Source: Virgisporangium aliadipatigenens (GTDB lineage Bacteria > Actinomycetota > Actinomycetes > Mycobacteriales > Micromonosporaceae). From it: DNA of 64,000 nt. The DNA is taken from NCBI RefSeq assembly GCF_016863615.1, contig NZ_BOPF01000007.1, forward strand, positions 1-64,000, read 5' to 3'. Shown here one piece after another: positions 43,808-54,634 of this stretch (its first letter is position 1; each line of letters begins with the position of its first letter). Both the position numbers and the translations under genes were made by a program. The notes under the pieces are model-generated. The model did not search any database. It was not told where the DNA came from and saw only the letters and a list, made by a program, of their open reading frames with translations.

Positions 43808-44363
43808 GTCCGGCGCCGAAGACCTGACGGTAGCGGGCCAGGTAGTCCAACCGGACCCCCGGCGGGATGTCGGGCATGCAGAAGAAGGCGAGGTCGGCGA
43901 CCACCATGTGGCGCACCCCGAACAAGGGCAGCGGGCTGTCGAACGGCCGGAATTGCCTGCTGTGCAAACCGACCGCCTCGTGCGCCGGCCAGAAGTCGCC
44001 GGCCATGAAACCCCCGGAGACGAACTCGGCCCGCACCGTGGCGTGCACCCGGCCCACCATCGCCCGCAGCAGCGGATCGGGCAGGCCGTACGGCACCGCG
44101 ACGCGCACCAGGTACACGCGGTCGGCGCCCACCCGCGCCGCGGTGTCGGCCACGTCGTCGCGCAGCCGCCGCACGAACGCCACCATCGCCCCGTCACCGC
44201 TGCGCGCGTCGAACGGGTGGCAGGTCAGGTGTTCGCGGCGAAGCGCCCGGGTGGTGTACGGGCAGACCACCCCGTCGCGCCCCAGATCCGGATGCGGATT
44301 GGTCGTGAACTCGGCGATCCACCGCTTCGCCCGTTCGATTCTTTCCGACGCTTCGCTGGACAT
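43737..44363 (-). CDS. Unknown cluster protein (DUF6875-like)
   Basis: 208 residues, soluble. Motifs I associate with DUF6875 proteins found in NRPS/PKS clusters include NPHPDLGRDGVVCPYTT near the N terminus and FWPAHEAVGLHSRQFRP in the middle, with a Cys-Pro that could be catalytic or metal-binding. The family name is from memory and unchecked, and no activity is known to me. The ATG at 44363 has AAAGGG eight bases upstream; a TTG two codons earlier is less likely. It is divergent from the halogenase and overlaps the antiporter 3' end by 71 bases. Confidence 0.65.
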   Translation of the reverse strand: MSSEASERIERAKRWIAEFTTNPHPDLGRDGVVCPYTTRALRREHLTCHPFDARSGDGAMVAFVRRLRDDVADTAARVGADRVYLVRVAVPYGLPDPLLRAMVGRVHATVRAEFVSGGFMAGDFWPAHEAVGLHSRQFRPFDSPLPLFGVRHMVVADLAFFCMPDIPPGVRLDYLARYRQVFGAGLNAHWAQRLSAAEESARRAVSVP

Positions 44364-44534
44364 CGGCAACCCTTTCCGGAAGTCGTGGGAGGTGTGTCGG
44401 CTGTCATCGTAATCAATTACTCATGCCGTTTGAACAGCCAAAACGTGCGTCTCGAAAGGGCGTACGACGAATAGACGTGCCTAATTGGAAAAGCGGAAAC
44501 GCCCGCTCGGCCGTCGAGAAAGAAAGGTGTGTAG

Positions 44535-46111
<1,577 letters not shown>

Positions 46112-46112
<1 letters not shown>

Positions 46113-47626
46113 TGTCCACAGTAGACGGTGCCGGTGCGCGGACCGTGCCGGCACAGCTCGCCACCCGGGCCGCGCAGGAGCCGGACCGGGTGGCGGTCCG
46201 CACGCACGGGGTCGACGAGCTGACGTTCGCGCGGTGGCACGGGCGCGCGCTGGCGGTGGCCGCCGGCCTGCGGGCCCGTGGCGTCCGGCGCGGCGACCGG
46301 ATCGTGCTGCACTTCGGGGCCCGGCACTGGGTCGACTTCGCCGTGGCCTACTGCGGCGTGCAGGCGGCCGGCGCCGTCGCGGTGCCGTGCGCGGACCGGC
46401 TCGCCCCGGCCGGGCTGCGGCACGTCGCGGCCGACTGCGCACCGGTCGGCTTGCTGCACGCCGCCGGTGCGGCGCCGCCGGCGTTCCCGGCCGGTTGGGT
46501 GTCCACTGTGGACGATGCGGCGGCGCTCGCCGGTGCGCCGGTCGACATCGGCGCCGTGCGGCCGGGCGACCCGGCGCAGATCCTGTACACCTCCGGCACC
46601 ACCGGCCGGCCGAAGGGCGTCGTCGCCAGCCACGCCAACCTCATGGCCGGCGTCGCCACGGATCCGCGCCGGCGGCCGCTGGCCCACTCGACGCACTTCC
46701 TGCACGCGTTCCCGATCGGCACCAACGCCGCGCAGACCATGCTGCGCAACGCGCTCGACGCCCGCCCGACCGCGCTGACCCTGCCGCAGTTCACGCCGGT
46801 GCGCTTCGCCCGGCTGATCGAGCACTACCGCGTGGGCACGGTCTTCGTGGTGCCGTCGACGGCCGTCGAACTTCTCGGTTCCGGCGCCCTCGACCGCCAT
46901 GACACGTCGAGCGTGCTGCTGCTCGGTTCGACCGCGGCCGCCCTGCCGCCGGCGGTCGCGGCCGCGCTGGCAAAGGCGTTCCCGGCGGCGACGATCGTCA
47001 ACTACTACACCTCGACCGAGGCGGCGCCGGCACAGACCAGCATGGTCTTCGACCCGGCCCGGCCGGACTCGGTGGGGTGGGCGCCGGCCGGCTCGCTGCG
47101 CGTCACCGACCCGGCGGGGCGCCCCGTCCCGCCCGGCACCGCCGGCGAGGTCTGGCTGCGTTCGCCGTACCCGCGCGGCTATCACGCCGACGCCGGCGCC
47201 ACCCGCGAGGTGTTCCGGGACGGCTGGGTGCGGATGGGCGACGTGGGCCGGCTCGACCCGGACGGCTACCTGTACCTGCTGGACCGCCGGCAGGACGTCG
47301 TGAAATCGGGCGCGTACAAGGTTTCCACGCTTCAGGTGGAGGCGGCGATCCACGAGCACCCGGCCGTCCGCGACGTCGCCGTGTTCGGTGTGCCGCATCC
47401 CGTTCTGGGCCACGAGGTGGCGGCCGCGCTGGTCTGCGCCGGGCCGCTCACCCTCGCCGAGCTGCGGGCATTTCTGGTCGAACGACTCAGCGCCCACGAG
47501 GTTCCGACAAAGATTCTGACGCTCGAGCACCTCCCGCGAAACGCCGGCGGCAAGGTGCTCAAGCGGGAGCTGGCCGCCCTGCTCGGGACGGCCGCCGACC
47601 ACGCGCACCCGGAGGTAGGCCGATGA
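46112..47626 (+). CDS. Stand-alone AMP-forming ligase (adenylation enzyme)
   Basis: 504 residues of the ANL superfamily. Core motifs: ILYTSGTTGRPKGVVASH, NYYTSTEAAP (in place of YGxTE), MGDVGRLDPDGYLYLLDRRQDVVKSGAYKVS and the C-terminal catalytic Lys in GGKVLKREL. It lacks the NRPS-type Asp235 context, resembling acyl- or aryl-acid CoA ligases. With the discrete carrier protein at 50628 it could load a carboxylic-acid starter unit; that role is inferred. It overlaps the halogenase by one base and the NRPS by four. Confidence 0.85.
46501..46513. repeat. Iterated 13-bp palindrome GTCCACWGTGGAC
   Basis: Perfect copy in the ligase gene, again Ser-Thr-Val-Asp. A one-mismatch copy lies at the very start of the same gene (46114-46126). 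Confidence 0.6.
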
Positions 47627-50600
47627 CGCAGGCAACGCCCGCCCAGCACGGGATCTGGCTCACCGAGCGCTCCGGCGACGCCGGCACGGCCTACCACCTG
47701 GCGCTGACCGTCCGGCTCGACGGGCCGCTCGACGAGCCCGCGCTGCGCGCCGCGTGTGCCGCCGTGCTGGCCCGGCACGAGCCGTTGCGCAGCGCCGTCG
47801 CCGAGACGAACGGCGTGGCGCACCTCGTGCCGGCGCCGGTGCCGCCCACGCTCGCCCGCACCGCCCTGGACGACCCGCTCGTCGCCGAGGCGCTCACCCG
47901 GCCGTTCGACCTGGAGCGCGGTCCGTTGGCCCGCTTCGTTCTCGCCGGCGAGGGCGAACGGCACCTGCTGCTGTTCGTGGCGCACCATCTCGTCTTCGAC
48001 GGCATGTCCAAGGACATCCTGGTGCGCGAACTGGCCCGGTCCTACGCCGGCGCCACGGATCCGGCGCCGCCGCCGCGCCCGCACCCGCCGGCGGTGGACC
48101 CGGGGGAGGCCCGCGCCTTCTGGCGCACGCGGTGGCGCGACACCACCGAGGTGCTGCTGCCGCACCTGGGCCGCCCGCCGGCGGGCCCGCGACCCGGCGC
48201 CACCGTGCGGTTCACGCTCGACGCGCCGCTTTCCGAGGCGATCGACCGCGGCGCCCGCAAGCTCGGCGTGACCCGGTTCGAACTGCTGCTCACCGCCGTG
48301 CACGCCGTGCTGCGCCGCTACGGCAACACCGACGTCCCGGTCGCGGTCGACGTCTCCACCCGCACCCCCGAGGTCGCGGAGCACATCGGGCTGTTCGTCA
48401 ACGAACTGCCGATCGCCGTGGCCGCGCCGGAGGACGTCACGTTCGCCGACCTCGCGACGGCGGTGCGCGCCGAACTGCGGGCCGCGTACCGGTTCCGGGC
48501 GGTGCCGGTGGCGCACGCCGTCGGCGGGATGCGTCCCCGGACGGCGCTCGCGCCCGTGTCGGTCAGCTATCGGCGGCGCGCGCCGCAGCCGCAGTTCGTC
48601 GGAGTGCGCGCCGAGGTCGACTGGGCCGTCTTCGCCGGCACCGCGCGCAACGCGCTGCACCTGCAGTTCGTCGACGCGGCGGAGGGGCTGGACGTGAGCC
48701 TGCGGTTCGCCCCGGACAGCCTCCCGGTCGAGGCGGCCGAACGGATCGCCGGGCACCTGCGCACGTTCCTGGCGGCGGCGGTGCGCGAACCCGACGTGGC
48801 CGTGCGCGACCTGCTGCTGCTGCCGGCCGACGAGGAGGCGCTGCTGCTGCGGGAGTGGAACGACACCCGGCGCGACTACCCCGACACCACGCTGCCGGCG
48901 CTGTTCCGCGCGCAGGCCCGCCGGACCCCGCGGGCGGCGGCGGCCGTGTGCGGCGACCGGACGGTGACCTACGCCGAGCTGGACGCCGCCGGCGGTGCGC
49001 TCGCCGCCCGCCTCCGGGCCCGTGGCGTCGGCCCCGGCGCCCTGGTCGCGATCTGTGTCGAACGCTCGCTCGACCTGCTCGTCGCGCTGCTCGCCGTGAC
49101 GCGCGGCGGCGCCGGTTACGTGCCGGTCGACCCGGCCTATCCGGCCGCCCGGCGGGCCCTGATCCTCGACGACGCCCGCCCCGCGGTGGTCCTCACGACG
49201 CGTGCGCACGCCGCCGACCTGCCGCCCGGACACGACGTGCTCCTCCTCGACGCGCCCGCCGACGGGCCCACCGCCGCCGGCTCCTGCGCCGGCCCGAACG
49301 GCGACGACACCGCCTACGTGCTGTACACCTCCGGTTCGACCGGGCGGCCGAAGGGCGTGGACGTGCCGCACAGCCGGCTGACCAACTTCCTGCTGGCGTT
49401 CCGCGACGCGCTGGCGGCCGGCCCGGGTGACACCTGGCTGGCGCTGACCTCGCCGTCGTTCGACATCTGCGCGCTGGAGCTGTACCTGCCGCTGATCACC
49501 GGCGGCCGCGTGGTGATCGTCCCGGAACGCGACGCGCGGGATCCGGCCGCCCTCGTGCGACTCGTCCGCGAGCGCGGGGTGACGCACGTGCAGGCGACCC
49601 CGTCGGGCTGGCGCGTGCTGCTCGACGGCGGCTTCGGCGCCGCCGGCCGCGAACCGGTGGTGGCCGTGTGCGGCGGCGAGGCGCTGCCGGCACCGCTCGC
49701 GCGGACGCTGCGCGCGCGGGTGGGTCGGCTGTTCCACGCCTACGGGCCCACGGAGACCACGGTCTGGTCCACCCTCGACGAGATCCCGGAACCGGTCGGC
49801 GAGGTCACCATCGGGCGGCCGGTGGCCAACACCCGGGTGTACCTGCTGGACGGGCGGCAGCGGCCGGTCCCGATCGGGACGGCGGGGGAGGTGTGCGTCG
49901 GCGGCGCCGGCGTCGCCCGCGGGTACGTCGGCCGCCCGGAGCTGACCGCCGAGCGGTTCGTCCCCGACCCGTGGGCGCCGGGCGGCCACCTGTACCGCAC
50001 CGGTGATCTCGCCCGGTACCTGCCCGACGGGCGGCTGGTCTTCCTCGGCCGTTCCGACAGTCAGGTCAAGATCCGCGGACATCGGGTCGAGTGCGGCGAG
50101 ATAGAGGCGCGGCTGCTGGAACATCCGCGGGTCGCCCAGGCGGCGGTGATCCTGCGCGACGACCCCGACGACGACGGACCCCGGCTGGTCGGCTACGTCG
50201 TCCCGCGCGGCGACCCACCCACCCCGGCGGCGCTGCGGGAGCACCTGGCCGACACCCTGCCCGCCGCGGTGATCCCGACCGGATGGCTCTTCCCGCAACG
50301 GTTCCCGCTCACGCCCAACGGCAAGCTCGACCGCTCCGCGCTGCCGGCCCCGGCCCGCGAGCCGGCATCGCAGGCCCCGCGAGCGACCGGCGGCGACGAC
50401 GCGGTGATCGAGACGATCCGGATGGTCTGGCGCGAGGTCCTGCAGCTCGACGAGGTCGGCGACGACGAGGACCTGTTCGACCTCGGCGGGCACTCGCTGT
50501 CCATCACCCGCATGATGACCCGCATCCAGCAGCAGCTCGGGGTGGCCCTGCCGCTTGAGGTCTTCTACGACACGCCGACCGTCGCCGAGATCGCGGTCGA

Positions 50601-50631
50601 GGTGCGGCGGCGCAAGGAGGTGCACCGATGA
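47623..50631 (+). CDS. NRPS: condensation-adenylation-carrier (C-A-T), glycine-like code
   Basis: 1002 residues. C domain (about 4-420) with intact HHLVFDG (121-127). A domain (about 425-910) with [36 protein letters not shown] and NGKLDR. The pocket read by eye is D-I-L-Q-V-G-A-V-W-K, starting at Asp614. This differs from the published glycine code DILQLGLIWK at three conservative positions, so glycine is the likely substrate. The carrier Ser is 958 (GGHSLS). There is no release domain, so the chain passes to another module, presumably C-A-T-R. GGAGG precedes the ATG, which overlaps the ligase stop. Confidence 0.92.
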   Translation: MTQATPAQHGIWLTERSGDAGTAYHLALTVRLDGPLDEPALRAACAAVLARHEPLRSAVAETNGVAHLVPAPVPPTLARTALDDPLVAEALTRPFDLERGPLARFVLAGEGERHLLLFVAHHLVFDGMSKDILVRELARSYAGATDPAPPPRPHPPAVDPGEARAFWRTRWRDTTEVLLPHLGRPPAGPRPGATVRFTLDAPLSEAIDRGARKLGVTRFELLLTAVHAVLRRYGNTDVPVAVDVSTRTPEVAEHIGLFVNELPIAVAAPEDVTFADLATAVRAELRAAYRFRAVPVAHAVGGMRPRTALAPVSVSYRRRAPQPQFVGVRAEVDWAVFAGTARNALHLQFVDAAEGLDVSLRFAPDSLPVEAAERIAGHLRTFLAAAVREPDVAVRDLLLLPADEEALLLREWNDTRRDYPDTTLPALFRAQARRTPRAAAAVCGDRTVTYAELDAAGGALAARLRARGVGPGALVAICVERSLDLLVALLAVTRGGAGYVPVDPAYPAARRALILDDARPAVVLTTRAHAADLPPGHDVLLLDAPADGPTAAGSCAGPNGDDTAYVLYTSGSTGRPKGVDVPHSRLTNFLLAFRDALAAGPGDTWLALTSPSFDICALELYLPLITGGRVVIVPERDARDPAALVRLVRERGVTHVQATPSGWRVLLDGGFGAAGREPVVAVCGGEALPAPLARTLRARVGRLFHAYGPTETTVWSTLDEIPEPVGEVTIGRPVANTRVYLLDGRQRPVPIGTAGEVCVGGAGVARGYVGRPELTAERFVPDPWAPGGHLYRTGDLARYLPDGRLVFLGRSDSQVKIRGHRVECGEIEARLLEHPRVAQAAVILRDDPDDDGPRLVGYVVPRGDPPTPAALREHLADTLPAAVIPTGWLFPQRFPLTPNGKLDRSALPAPAREPASQAPRATGGDDAVIETIRMVWREVLQLDEVGDDEDLFDLGGHSLSITRMMTRIQQQLGVALPLEVFYDTPTVAEIAVEVRRRKEVHR

Positions 50632-50885
50632 GCCCGTCGCGCGTGCGGGAACGCCTCGCCGAACTGGTCGCGGTCGCCAGTGACGGCGCGGTCCCGGCCA
50701 CGGCCGCGTCGGCGCCGGACGCGTCGCTGGGCGCGCTCGGGCTGACGTCACTGGGCTACCTGCGCCTCGCCGACGCCGTCGAGCAGGAGTACGGCGTCGA
50801 ACTGGACCTGGGGCTCGTCGCCGCGCTGGACACCCTCGACGGGTTGGTGGAGCAGATCGCGGCGCTCGATCCCGGCCGGCCGTGA
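50628..50885 (+). CDS. Discrete peptidyl/acyl carrier protein
   Basis: 85 residues, a single carrier domain. The phosphopantetheine site is Ser41 in LGLTSLGYLRL, with the usual amphipathic helices on either side (ending VAALDTLDGLVEQIA). It needs activation by a PPTase encoded elsewhere. As a free carrier it is the natural partner of the stand-alone ligase and one of the free-standing condensation-like proteins. It overlaps both neighbours by four bases. Confidence 0.88.
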   Translation: MSPSRVRERLAELVAVASDGAVPATAASAPDASLGALGLTSLGYLRLADAVEQEYGVELDLGLVAALDTLDGLVEQIAALDPGRP

Positions 50886-52213
50886 CGGCGCCGTCGACCG
50901 CCACCGTCGAGGTGCCGGTGCGCGGGCCGGTGGTCCGGGGCGGGCCGCTCAGCTGGGGCCAGCTCGCCATCTGGAAGGCGATCGTGGCGCTCGCGCCGCA
51001 CGACCACCTGGTCAACATCCCGCGGGTGCTGGTGGTCCCGGAGAGCCGGCAGTGCGACGTGTCCGCCGTCGTCGCCGCGATCGCCGAACTGGTGACCCGG
51101 CACGAATCGCTGCGCACGGTCGTCGTCGCGCACGGGGAGACGGTCCGGCAGGAGGTTCGCGCCGACGGCCGGCTCCCGCTGACGGTGCGCCGCTCGACGC
51201 CCGGGAACGTGGCGGACGACGCGGCGGCCCTGGTGCGGGAGCTGGCCGCGACGTCGTTCGACCACGCGAGCGAACTGCCGCTGCGGGGCGGGCTCGTCGT
51301 GGTGGACGGTCGGGTGCGCCGCGTCTGCCTGGTGTTCGACCACTGCGCGACGGACGCGCAGGGCGCCGAGGTCGTCCTGCGCGAACTGCGCCACCTGCTG
51401 ACCCGGGGCGTGCTCGCGACACCCCCCGGCGACCAGCCGCTCGACCTGGTCCGGCAACAGTCCACAGTGGACGCCGGGCGCAGCGCGCGGGCGGTGGCGC
51501 ACTGGCTGGCCGGCTTCGCACGGGTGCCGCCGGTGCAGCTCGCCGCGGGGGAGCCGGCCGACCCGCCGTTCGCCCGCGTGCACCTCGCGTCCGGTGCGGC
51601 CGAACGCGCCCTGGACGTGCTCGCCGGGCGGCTCGGCGTCACCGGTTCCACGATCGCGCTGGCCGCCGCCGCACGCCTGTTCGCCCGGTGCGCCGGCCGT
51701 CCCGTCGTCGCCCTGAACGTCTTCGTCGGCAACCGGGTCGGCGACGGGCACCGCACGGCGGTGTGCCCGATGAACCAGCTCGGCCTCTTCGTGGTGGAGC
51801 CCGGCGCCGGCCCGTTCGCCGACACGGTGCGCGCGAGTTGGCGCGCCGCGCTCTCGGCCTACCAGCACGCCTACTACGACCAGGCGGCCCTGGACCGGGA
51901 ACTGGCGGCGTTCGAGCGCGACACCGGCATCGAAACGGCGCCGCTGTACGGCTTCAACGACATGCGCCCGGCCCGACCGGCCCGCCGGGGGAAGGCCCCG
52001 CCGCCGGTCGGCGCACCCGACGGCGTGCTGTACCGGTGCCCGCCGCCCGGGTCGGTCAACTGGCGCTTCATCCTCGAACTGCGCGACGTCGAGCGCGGGG
52101 TGGAGTTCATGCTGCGGGTCGACACGCGGTACCTGTCGGCGGCCGCGGCGGAGCGGTTCCTCGTCGACCTGGAGGCGCTGCTGGTGCGGGAGGCCGCGCG
52201 GGTCAGCCCATGA
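50882..52213 (+). CDS. Free-standing condensation-domain-like protein (paralogue 2)
   Basis: 443 residues, paralogous to the protein at 31640. Shared landmarks include WGQLAIWKAIVALAPHDHLVN near the N terminus, SFDHASELPLR, AYQHAYYD and GFNDMRP. The HHxxxDG site reads DHCATDA (153-159): His154 and Asp158 are kept but the first His and the Gly are lost. It may be a modified condensation or acyl-transfer catalyst acting on the adjacent carrier, or a dead recruitment partner. The GTG start overlaps the carrier-protein stop, and its end overlaps the convergent amine oxidase by 11 bases. Confidence 0.8.
   Translation: MTAPSTATVEVPVRGPVVRGGPLSWGQLAIWKAIVALAPHDHLVNIPRVLVVPESRQCDVSAVVAAIAELVTRHESLRTVVVAHGETVRQEVRADGRLPLTVRRSTPGNVADDAAALVRELAATSFDHASELPLRGGLVVVDGRVRRVCLVFDHCATDAQGAEVVLRELRHLLTRGVLATPPGDQPLDLVRQQSTVDAGRSARAVAHWLAGFARVPPVQLAAGEPADPPFARVHLASGAAERALDVLAGRLGVTGSTIALAAAARLFARCAGRPVVALNVFVGNRVGDGHRTAVCPMNQLGLFVVEPGAGPFADTVRASWRAALSAYQHAYYDQAALDRELAAFERDTGIETAPLYGFNDMRPARPARRGKAPPPVGAPDGVLYRCPPPGSVNWRFILELRDVERGVEFMLRVDTRYLSAAAAERFLVDLEALLVREAARVSP
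51460..51472. repeat. Iterated 13-bp palindrome GTCCACWGTGGAC
   Basis: Perfect copy in condensation-like paralogue 2, Ser-Thr-Val-Asp with ACA. It is absent from paralogue 1. Confidence 0.6.
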
Positions 52214-53498
52214 CGGTTCCGGAGGAGGCGGTGTTGACCGGCCGCCTGCGGGAGAACGCGCCCAGGTCGACCTCGTGGCCGGTGTGCGCGCAGGTGTAGC
52301 GCACCGGCTCGGCGTCGTGGTCGTGGCCGTTCTCGACGGCGTCGATGATCGCGTCCAGGAGCGAGCCGATGACGGGCGCGTTCTTGAACTGGTTGCCGCT
52401 GGTGCCGATCGCCACGTAGAAGCCGGGCCGGGCGGTCCGGTCGTAGATCGGCGTCCAGTCCCGCGCCACGTCGTACACGCCGGCGATTCCCCGGGGGCGG
52501 TTCGGCACCGTCAGGTCGGGCAGCCGGCGGGCGGCCCTGGTCAGCTGGGCCTCGAAGAGCGGGACGGTGGCGTTGAGGTCGACGGTGTCGGGGTCGTCTA
52601 TCCACTGCAGCGGGTCGCACTCGGGTTCGGTGCCGCCGACCAGCAGGTTGCCGCCGGTGTCGGGACGGAAGTAGACGCCCAGGTCCAGGTCGGCGATCAC
52701 GGGGAACCGGTGCCGCAGGGCCGGCGGCGCCGCGGTGTGGTGCACCTCCTGGCGCATCGGCCGGACGTCGACGGTGAAGTCGTGCGCGGCGCCGGCCAGC
52801 TCGTTCACCCTGCTCGACCAGGGGCCGGCGGCGTTGACGAGAACCGGCGCCTCGACGGTGTCGCGGCCGTCGAGCCCCGTTCGCCAGACATCGCCCGTCC
52901 GGTCGATCGACGTGACCCGGCGGCGGAACGCGAAGCGCGCCCCACGACGGACGGCCGCCGCGGCGAGATTGGCGGCGGCCAGGCGGGGGTCGTCGACGAA
53001 GCCGCCGTCCGGGGTGAAGACGGCGCCGAGACGCCCGCGCGGCTCGTCGAAGAACGCGTCGGAACCGACCGGCTTGGGCGGGTAGTAGGCGCCGGTGTCG
53101 ATGCCGGGCACCCGGGCGGCGAGGGTGTCGGCGTCCCAGACCTCGTAAGGGATTCCGGCCTGGTCGAACAGCGCCGCCATCCGCTGCCGGGGGATGAGCG
53201 GGACGTCGAGCAGCAGCTTGCCGGTGCGGTGGAAGCGGGCGAGGCCGTTCGGGTCGCGATGGCCGAGGTGCTCCTCCCAGCGCTCCCAGCGGAACTTCGA
53301 CTCCCACGCGATGGCGACCCCGGCCCAGGTCGAGTAGTTGAACCGGATGATGGCGCTGGACGCGCTGGTGGAACCCATGCCGGGCGCGCCGGCCTTGTCG
53401 AGCACCAGCACGTCGAGGCCGCGCCGGGACAGCTCCAGCGCGGTGGAACAGCCGACGATCCCGGCGCCGATGACGAGCACGTCGGCGGTGGCGGTCAC
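52203..53498 (-). CDS. FAD-dependent amine oxidase (DAO/sarcosine oxidase-like)
   Basis: 431 residues. The N-terminal FAD motif GAGIVGCSTALELSRRG and the C-terminal Gly-rich return (AIGTSGNQFKNAPVIGSLLD) are typical of the D-amino acid/sarcosine/glycine oxidase group. GSTSASSAIIRFNYS matches sites of covalent or tight flavin contact in that family. It oxidises a secondary or primary amine to an imine with O2. In this cluster it may act on an amino acid precursor or the peptide. The GTG at 53498 overlaps the aminotransferase stop, so the two are co-translated. Confidence 0.87.
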   Translation of the reverse strand: MTATADVLVIGAGIVGCSTALELSRRGLDVLVLDKAGAPGMGSTSASSAIIRFNYSTWAGVAIAWESKFRWERWEEHLGHRDPNGLARFHRTGKLLLDVPLIPRQRMAALFDQAGIPYEVWDADTLAARVPGIDTGAYYPPKPVGSDAFFDEPRGRLGAVFTPDGGFVDDPRLAAANLAAAAVRRGARFAFRRRVTSIDRTGDVWRTGLDGRDTVEAPVLVNAAGPWSSRVNELAGAAHDFTVDVRPMRQEVHHTAAPPALRHRFPVIADLDLGVYFRPDTGGNLLVGGTEPECDPLQWIDDPDTVDLNATVPLFEAQLTRAARRLPDLTVPNRPRGIAGVYDVARDWTPIYDRTARPGFYVAIGTSGNQFKNAPVIGSLLDAIIDAVENGHDHDAEPVRYTCAHTGHEVDLGAFSRRRPVNTASSGTVMG

Positions 53499-54622
53499 GA
53501 CAGCGCGTCCAACTCGGCGACCAGGTGGCCGAGGCCCGCGCGCAGCTGGTGCGGTTCGCCGCCGAACCCGACCCGGAAGTAGCGGCCGGGCAGCTCGAAC
53601 CCGGACGCGGGAACCACGAAGGTGCCGCGATTCTCGGCGAGGTTGCGGTAGACCTGTTCGGCCTGTTCGTCGGTGGCGTCCACGATCCACGGCAGCGCCA
53701 CCACACCCGCGCTCGGCGGCACCCAGCCCAGGCGCGGATGCCGCCGCACGACGTCGGCGACGACGGTCCGGTTCCCGGCGACCCGCGCCCGGGCCCGCGC
53801 GACGAACGGCCCCGGGTCGCGTTGCACCTGGAGCGCGATGTACTCGCCGAGAACGTTGTTGGTGATCGTGATGTGCTCCCGGCAGGCGACCAGGCGCCGG
53901 ACGAGTTCGCGGTCCCGGCAGGCGATCCAGCCGATCCGGATGCCCGGCAGCCCGAACGTCTTCGACATCGTGGAGATGCTCACCGCCCGTTCGTCGAGGC
54001 ACGCGGCCGGCGGCAGCGGCTCGCCCTCGGTCATCAGGCCGTAGGTCTCGTCGCTGACCAGGCGCACCCCGGCATCGCGCGCGATCGCGACGACGGAACG
54101 CAGTTCGGCCTCGCTGATCATCGAACCGGTCGGGTTGTTCGGATGCGTGATCGCGAAGAACTCCGCCCCGCCGGCCAGCGACGCGCGCACCTCCTCCAGG
54201 TCCGGCCGCCACTGCCGGTCCGGCCGCAGCCGCAGCAGCTCCACGCTCGCCCCCCGCGAACGGGGCACCAGGTAAAGCGTCGGGTAGGTGGGGTGTTCGA
54301 CCACCGCGCGCGAGCGACCGTTCAGCAGCACCGTGGCGAGAACGACGATCGCCTCGCCGGCGCCGGCCGTCACGACGATGTCCTCGGCGGTGAGGCCGGG
54401 ATAGTGCGCCGCGATGGCCGCACGTAGTTCGGGCAGGCCCTGGTGGTGCCCGTAGCGCAGCGGCAGCTTCCACAGCTCCTCGGCCGACAGCGGCAGGTCG
54501 GCCAGGCTGAGACTGGTCACCGCGCTCTCGCCGATGTTGGACGTCACCGCGTACTGGTAGCGGTCGAACCACTCCTCGAGCGGCATGCGGACGGACATCG
54601 AGTCCGGAGCGTCAAAGGCCAT
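53495..54622 (-). CDS. PLP-dependent aminotransferase, class I/II fold
   Basis: 375 residues of fold-type I. PLP Lys221 (STMSKTFGLPGIRIGW), Asp191/Tyr194 (SDETYG) and Asn162 or Asn163 (HPNNPTG) are present. The N-terminal MPLEEWFDRYQY recalls capreomycidine-synthase-like members, so beta/gamma elimination-cyclisation chemistry is possible. Alternatively it could transaminate (hydroxy)kynurenine, which cyclises spontaneously to a quinoline acid such as xanthurenate. Neither is proved. It is coupled to the amine oxidase downstream and lies 12 bases after the SUKH gene on the same strand. Confidence 0.88.
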   Translation of the reverse strand: MAFDAPDSMSVRMPLEEWFDRYQYAVTSNIGESAVTSLSLADLPLSAEELWKLPLRYGHHQGLPELRAAIAAHYPGLTAEDIVVTAGAGEAIVVLATVLLNGRSRAVVEHPTYPTLYLVPRSRGASVELLRLRPDRQWRPDLEEVRASLAGGAEFFAITHPNNPTGSMISEAELRSVVAIARDAGVRLVSDETYGLMTEGEPLPPAACLDERAVSISTMSKTFGLPGIRIGWIACRDRELVRRLVACREHITITNNVLGEYIALQVQRDPGPFVARARARVAGNRTVVADVVRRHPRLGWVPPSAGVVALPWIVDATDEQAEQVYRNLAENRGTFVVPASGFELPGRYFRVGFGGEPHQLRAGLGHLVAELDALS

Positions 54623-54634
54623 GCGGCCAGTAGA

